64,000 nucleotides of DNA, taken from contig NZ_OMOJ01000001.1 in NCBI RefSeq assembly GCF_900302505.1, positions 248,001-312,000 of the forward strand, written 5' to 3'. The stretch's first letter is position 1; each line of letters opens with the position of its first letter. A program made the position numbers and the translations under genes. This DNA is from Pseudoprimorskyibacter insulae. GTDB lineage: Bacteria; Pseudomonadota; Alphaproteobacteria; Rhodobacterales; Rhodobacteraceae. Shown piece after piece: positions 62,268-64,000 of the stretch. The notes beneath the pieces are model-generated. The model did not search any database, was not told the origin of the DNA, and saw nothing but the letters and a program-made list of their open reading frames with translations.

Positions 62268-62648
62268 ATGGCTGATCTGAAGAAACTCGCAGAAGAAATC
62301 GTTGGTCTGACCCTGCTCGAAGCACAAGAGCTGAAGACCATCCTGAAAGACGAATACGGCATCGAGCCCGCAGCTGGCGGCGCCGTCATGATGGCTGGCC
62401 CGGCAGGCGACGCCGGTGGCGCAGCTGAGGAAGAAAAGACGGAATTCGACGTCATCCTCAAGTCGGCAGGCGACAAGAAGATCAACGTGATCAAAGAAGT
62501 TCGCGGCATCACCGGTCTGGGCCTGAAAGAAGCCAAAGATCTGGTCGAAGCTGGCGGCAAAGCTGTCAAAGAAGGCGTCTCGAAAGAGGAAGCCGAGGAC
62601 ATCAAAGCGAAGCTGGAAGCAGCTGGCGCCGAGATCGAACTCAAGTAA
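62268..62648 (+). CDS. rplL: 50S ribosomal protein L7/L12
   Basis: Ribosomal protein L7/L12, 126 residues, present in four to six copies per ribosome and needed for factor binding. The N-terminal dimer domain, an Ala/Gly hinge (around [15 protein letters not shown]) and the C-terminal domain with [19 protein letters not shown] and [12 protein letters not shown] are complete. The stop is followed by an attenuator-like hairpin before rpoB. Confidence 0.98.
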   Translation: MADLKKLAEEIVGLTLLEAQELKTILKDEYGIEPAAGGAVMMAGPAGDAGGAAEEEKTEFDVILKSAGDKKINVIKEVRGITGLGLKEAKDLVEAGGKAVKEGVSKEEAEDIKAKLEAAGAEIELK

Positions 62649-63158
62649 TCATCCTGTGCCGCGCATCTGCGCAGCACATCGGATTACAGTGGCAAGCGCT
62701 CCGTTCCGGGGCGCTTGTTGCGTTTAGGGGTTCCGCTCATGGCATGGCAGCTTGACCTTTTCACGGTTTTTTGACATTCTGGCCGCCTGAGAAAATCATC
62801 GCAAAGCCCGATTTGGGTCTTGCGCTCGTGACGTTCACCGAATATTCGGAAATCTCCTGCGGGTTCGACCGATTCGAACCCGTTCTGGTGTTTTGAATGG
62901 CAGGGGGTCGCACACTTTAGCATCTGATACATCCCGTTTTACTGCCAAACATCGGAATATCCCCGACAATTTGGTCAGTGCCCCCGGCTTGGCAAGCTCC
63001 TTCGCGGAGGAGCTTTCCAAGGCAGGGATTTCCGGATCGAGTGGTGTGCGGTGGGACGCGCGCCGAGAATGGAGCCGGATCCAATTGCCGTCACTGAAGA
63101 GGCGCGCCGTGGCCCGACGGCGCGTGTCTCGACGAGATATCGAAAGGTGACATCTGTC
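62649..63158 (+). other. 510-base rplL-rpoB interval with several hairpins
   Basis: No open frame with gene-like codon use was accepted here. The interval holds an attenuator-like hairpin (62693-62717), a perfect 9-bp inverted repeat (62860-62882) and a longer hairpin (62988-63021). It may carry an internal rpoB promoter and a structured leader. Confidence 0.6.
62693..62725 (+). terminator. Attenuator-like hairpin between rplL and rpoB
   Basis: CAAGCGCTCC (62693-62702) pairs with GGGGCGCTTG (62708-62717), one G-T pair, followed by TTGCGTTT. A partial terminator at this place is known from the E. coli L12-rpoB interval. Confidence 0.65.
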
Positions 63159-64000
63159 ATGGCGCAAAGCTTCCTCGGACAAAAACGACTTCGCCGTTAT
63201 TACGGTAAAATTCGCGAAGTGCTCGAGATGCCGAACCTCATTGAGGTTCAGAAATCTTCCTATGAACTGTTCCTGAAGTCGGGCGATCAGCCGCAGCCGA
63301 CCGCTGGCGAAGGGATCATGGGCGTCTTCCAGTCCGTTTTCCCGATCAAAGACTTCAACGAAACCAGCATTCTGGAATTCGTCAACTACGAGCTGGAAAA
63401 GCCGAAATACGACGTCGAAGAATGTATGCAGCGCGACATGACCTACAGCGCGCCGTTGAAGGTGACGCTGCGCTTGATCGTGTTTGATATCGACGAAGAC
63501 ACTGGCGCGAAGTCGGTTAAGGATATCAAGGAACAAGACGTGTTCATGGGCGATATGCCCCTGATGACGCCGAACGGCACGTTCATCGTGAACGGCACCG
63601 AGCGTGTGATCGTTTCCCAGATGCACCGTTCGCCGGGCGTGTTCTTTGACCACGACAAAGGCAAGACGCACAGCTCGGGCAAGCTGCTGTTTGCCTGCCG
63701 TATCATTCCGTACCGTGGCTCGTGGCTGGACTTCGAATTTGACGCCAAGGACATCGTCTTTGCGCGTATCGACCGTCGCCGCAAGCTGCCGGTCACCACG
63801 CTGCTTTATGCGCTGGGTCTGGATCAGGAAAGCATCATGGATGCTTACTATGATACCGTCACCTACACGCTGGATCGCAACCGCGGCTGGCGCACCAAGT
63901 TCTTCCCGGAACGCGTGCGCGGCACCCGTCCGACCTTTGATCTGGTTGATGCCGACAGCGGTGAAATCGTTGCCGAAGCTGGCAAGAAGGTTACGCCCCG
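63159..64000 (+). CDS. rpoB: RNA polymerase beta subunit, 3' end missing
   Basis: N-terminal 280 codons of RNA polymerase beta; the frame runs past the right edge. It begins [20 protein letters not shown] and shows the conserved early segments [20 protein letters not shown] and [16 protein letters not shown]. The ATG at 63159 has GAAAGG about fifteen bases before it, a rather distant ribosome site. The rifampicin region lies beyond the window. Confidence 0.97.
   Translation, partial: MAQSFLGQKRLRRYYGKIREVLEMPNLIEVQKSSYELFLKSGDQPQPTAGEGIMGVFQSVFPIKDFNETSILEFVNYELEKPKYDVEECMQRDMTYSAPLKVTLRLIVFDIDEDTGAKSVKDIKEQDVFMGDMPLMTPNGTFIVNGTERVIVSQMHRSPGVFFDHDKGKTHSSGKLLFACRIIPYRGSWLDFEFDAKDIVFARIDRRRKLPVTTLLYALGLDQESIMDAYYDTVTYTLDRNRGWRTKFFPERVRGTRPTFDLVDADSGEIVAEAGKKVTP

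Noticed and set aside
62897-63150. Short open frame in the rplL-rpoB interval (about 85 codons)
   Set aside because: Arg-rich, atypical codon use, no ribosome site; the DNA is better explained as a structured leader.

Overview
The window is a chromosomal segment of an alphaproteobacterium, most likely a marine Rhodobacterales (Roseobacter-group) member. The evidence is the alphaproteobacterial gene set: COQ9, a DUF1013/TrcR regulator, DUF1244, ChvG/ChvI followed by a short HPr kinase, RapZ, EIIA and HPr, methylsuccinyl-CoA dehydrogenase, and short high-G+C intergenic regions. The sequence is dense and mostly housekeeping. No CRISPR array, phage, transposase or insertion sequence was seen.

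Layout. 1-3.8 kb: end of a D-amino acid aminotransferase, DUF1244 and N-formylglutamate amidohydrolase genes, pyruvate kinase. 3.9-8.5 kb: rpmI-rplT, a strong terminator, then pheS, a YrhK-type membrane protein and pheT. 8.6-13.6 kb: YtoQ-like protein, MscL, an MFS carrier, an Lrp/AsnC regulator, a Hint-domain protein and PPK2. 13.7-17.4 kb: GSCFA protein, an SGNH-like protein and an esterase fused to calcium-binding repeats. 17.5-20.6 kb: rpsU, COQ9 and two quinone oxidoreductases. 20.8-23.8 kb: a 989-residue protein with an Ala/Glu/Lys stalk, a lectin-like domain and three CARDB domains. 23.8-31.4 kb: RNase T2, TrcR, recR-ybaB-membrane protein-dnaX, an EF-hand protein, an AhpD-like protein and mcd. 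31.5-38.9 kb: TSUP exporter, pckA, chvI-chvG-hprK-rapZ-EIIA-ptsH. 38.9-44.8 kb: acyltransferase, hbd, a DUF6473-like protein, etfB-etfA, an M48 protease coupled to a DUF898 protein. 46-52.9 kb: parC, SH3 protein, SDR, HIG1 protein, PduO-type adenosyltransferase, P450, lipoprotein. 53-64 kb: tuf, a ZntB/CorA transporter, tRNA-Trp, secE-nusG, a GDPD gene, rplK-rplA, two glycosyltransferase genes, rplJ-rplL and the start of rpoB.

How the genes work together. The ChvG/ChvI and nitrogen-PTS-like block next to pckA links envelope or acid sensing and phosphotransfer signalling to gluconeogenesis. Mcd, Hbd and ETF fit acetyl-CoA assimilation and acyl-CoA oxidation. Right of 53 kb is the conserved translation and transcription cluster, interrupted by surface-glycan-type genes.

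Most interesting non-routine items: the lectin/CARDB giant protein; the esterase with three 102-residue repeats beside GSCFA and SGNH-like genes; three repeated TTAGCGC motifs between pckA and chvI; glycosyltransferases inside the rplKAJL-rpoB cluster; a decayed reading frame just after tRNA-Trp; and a structured 510-base rplL-rpoB interval. All functional assignments rest on motifs read by eye; no database search was possible.
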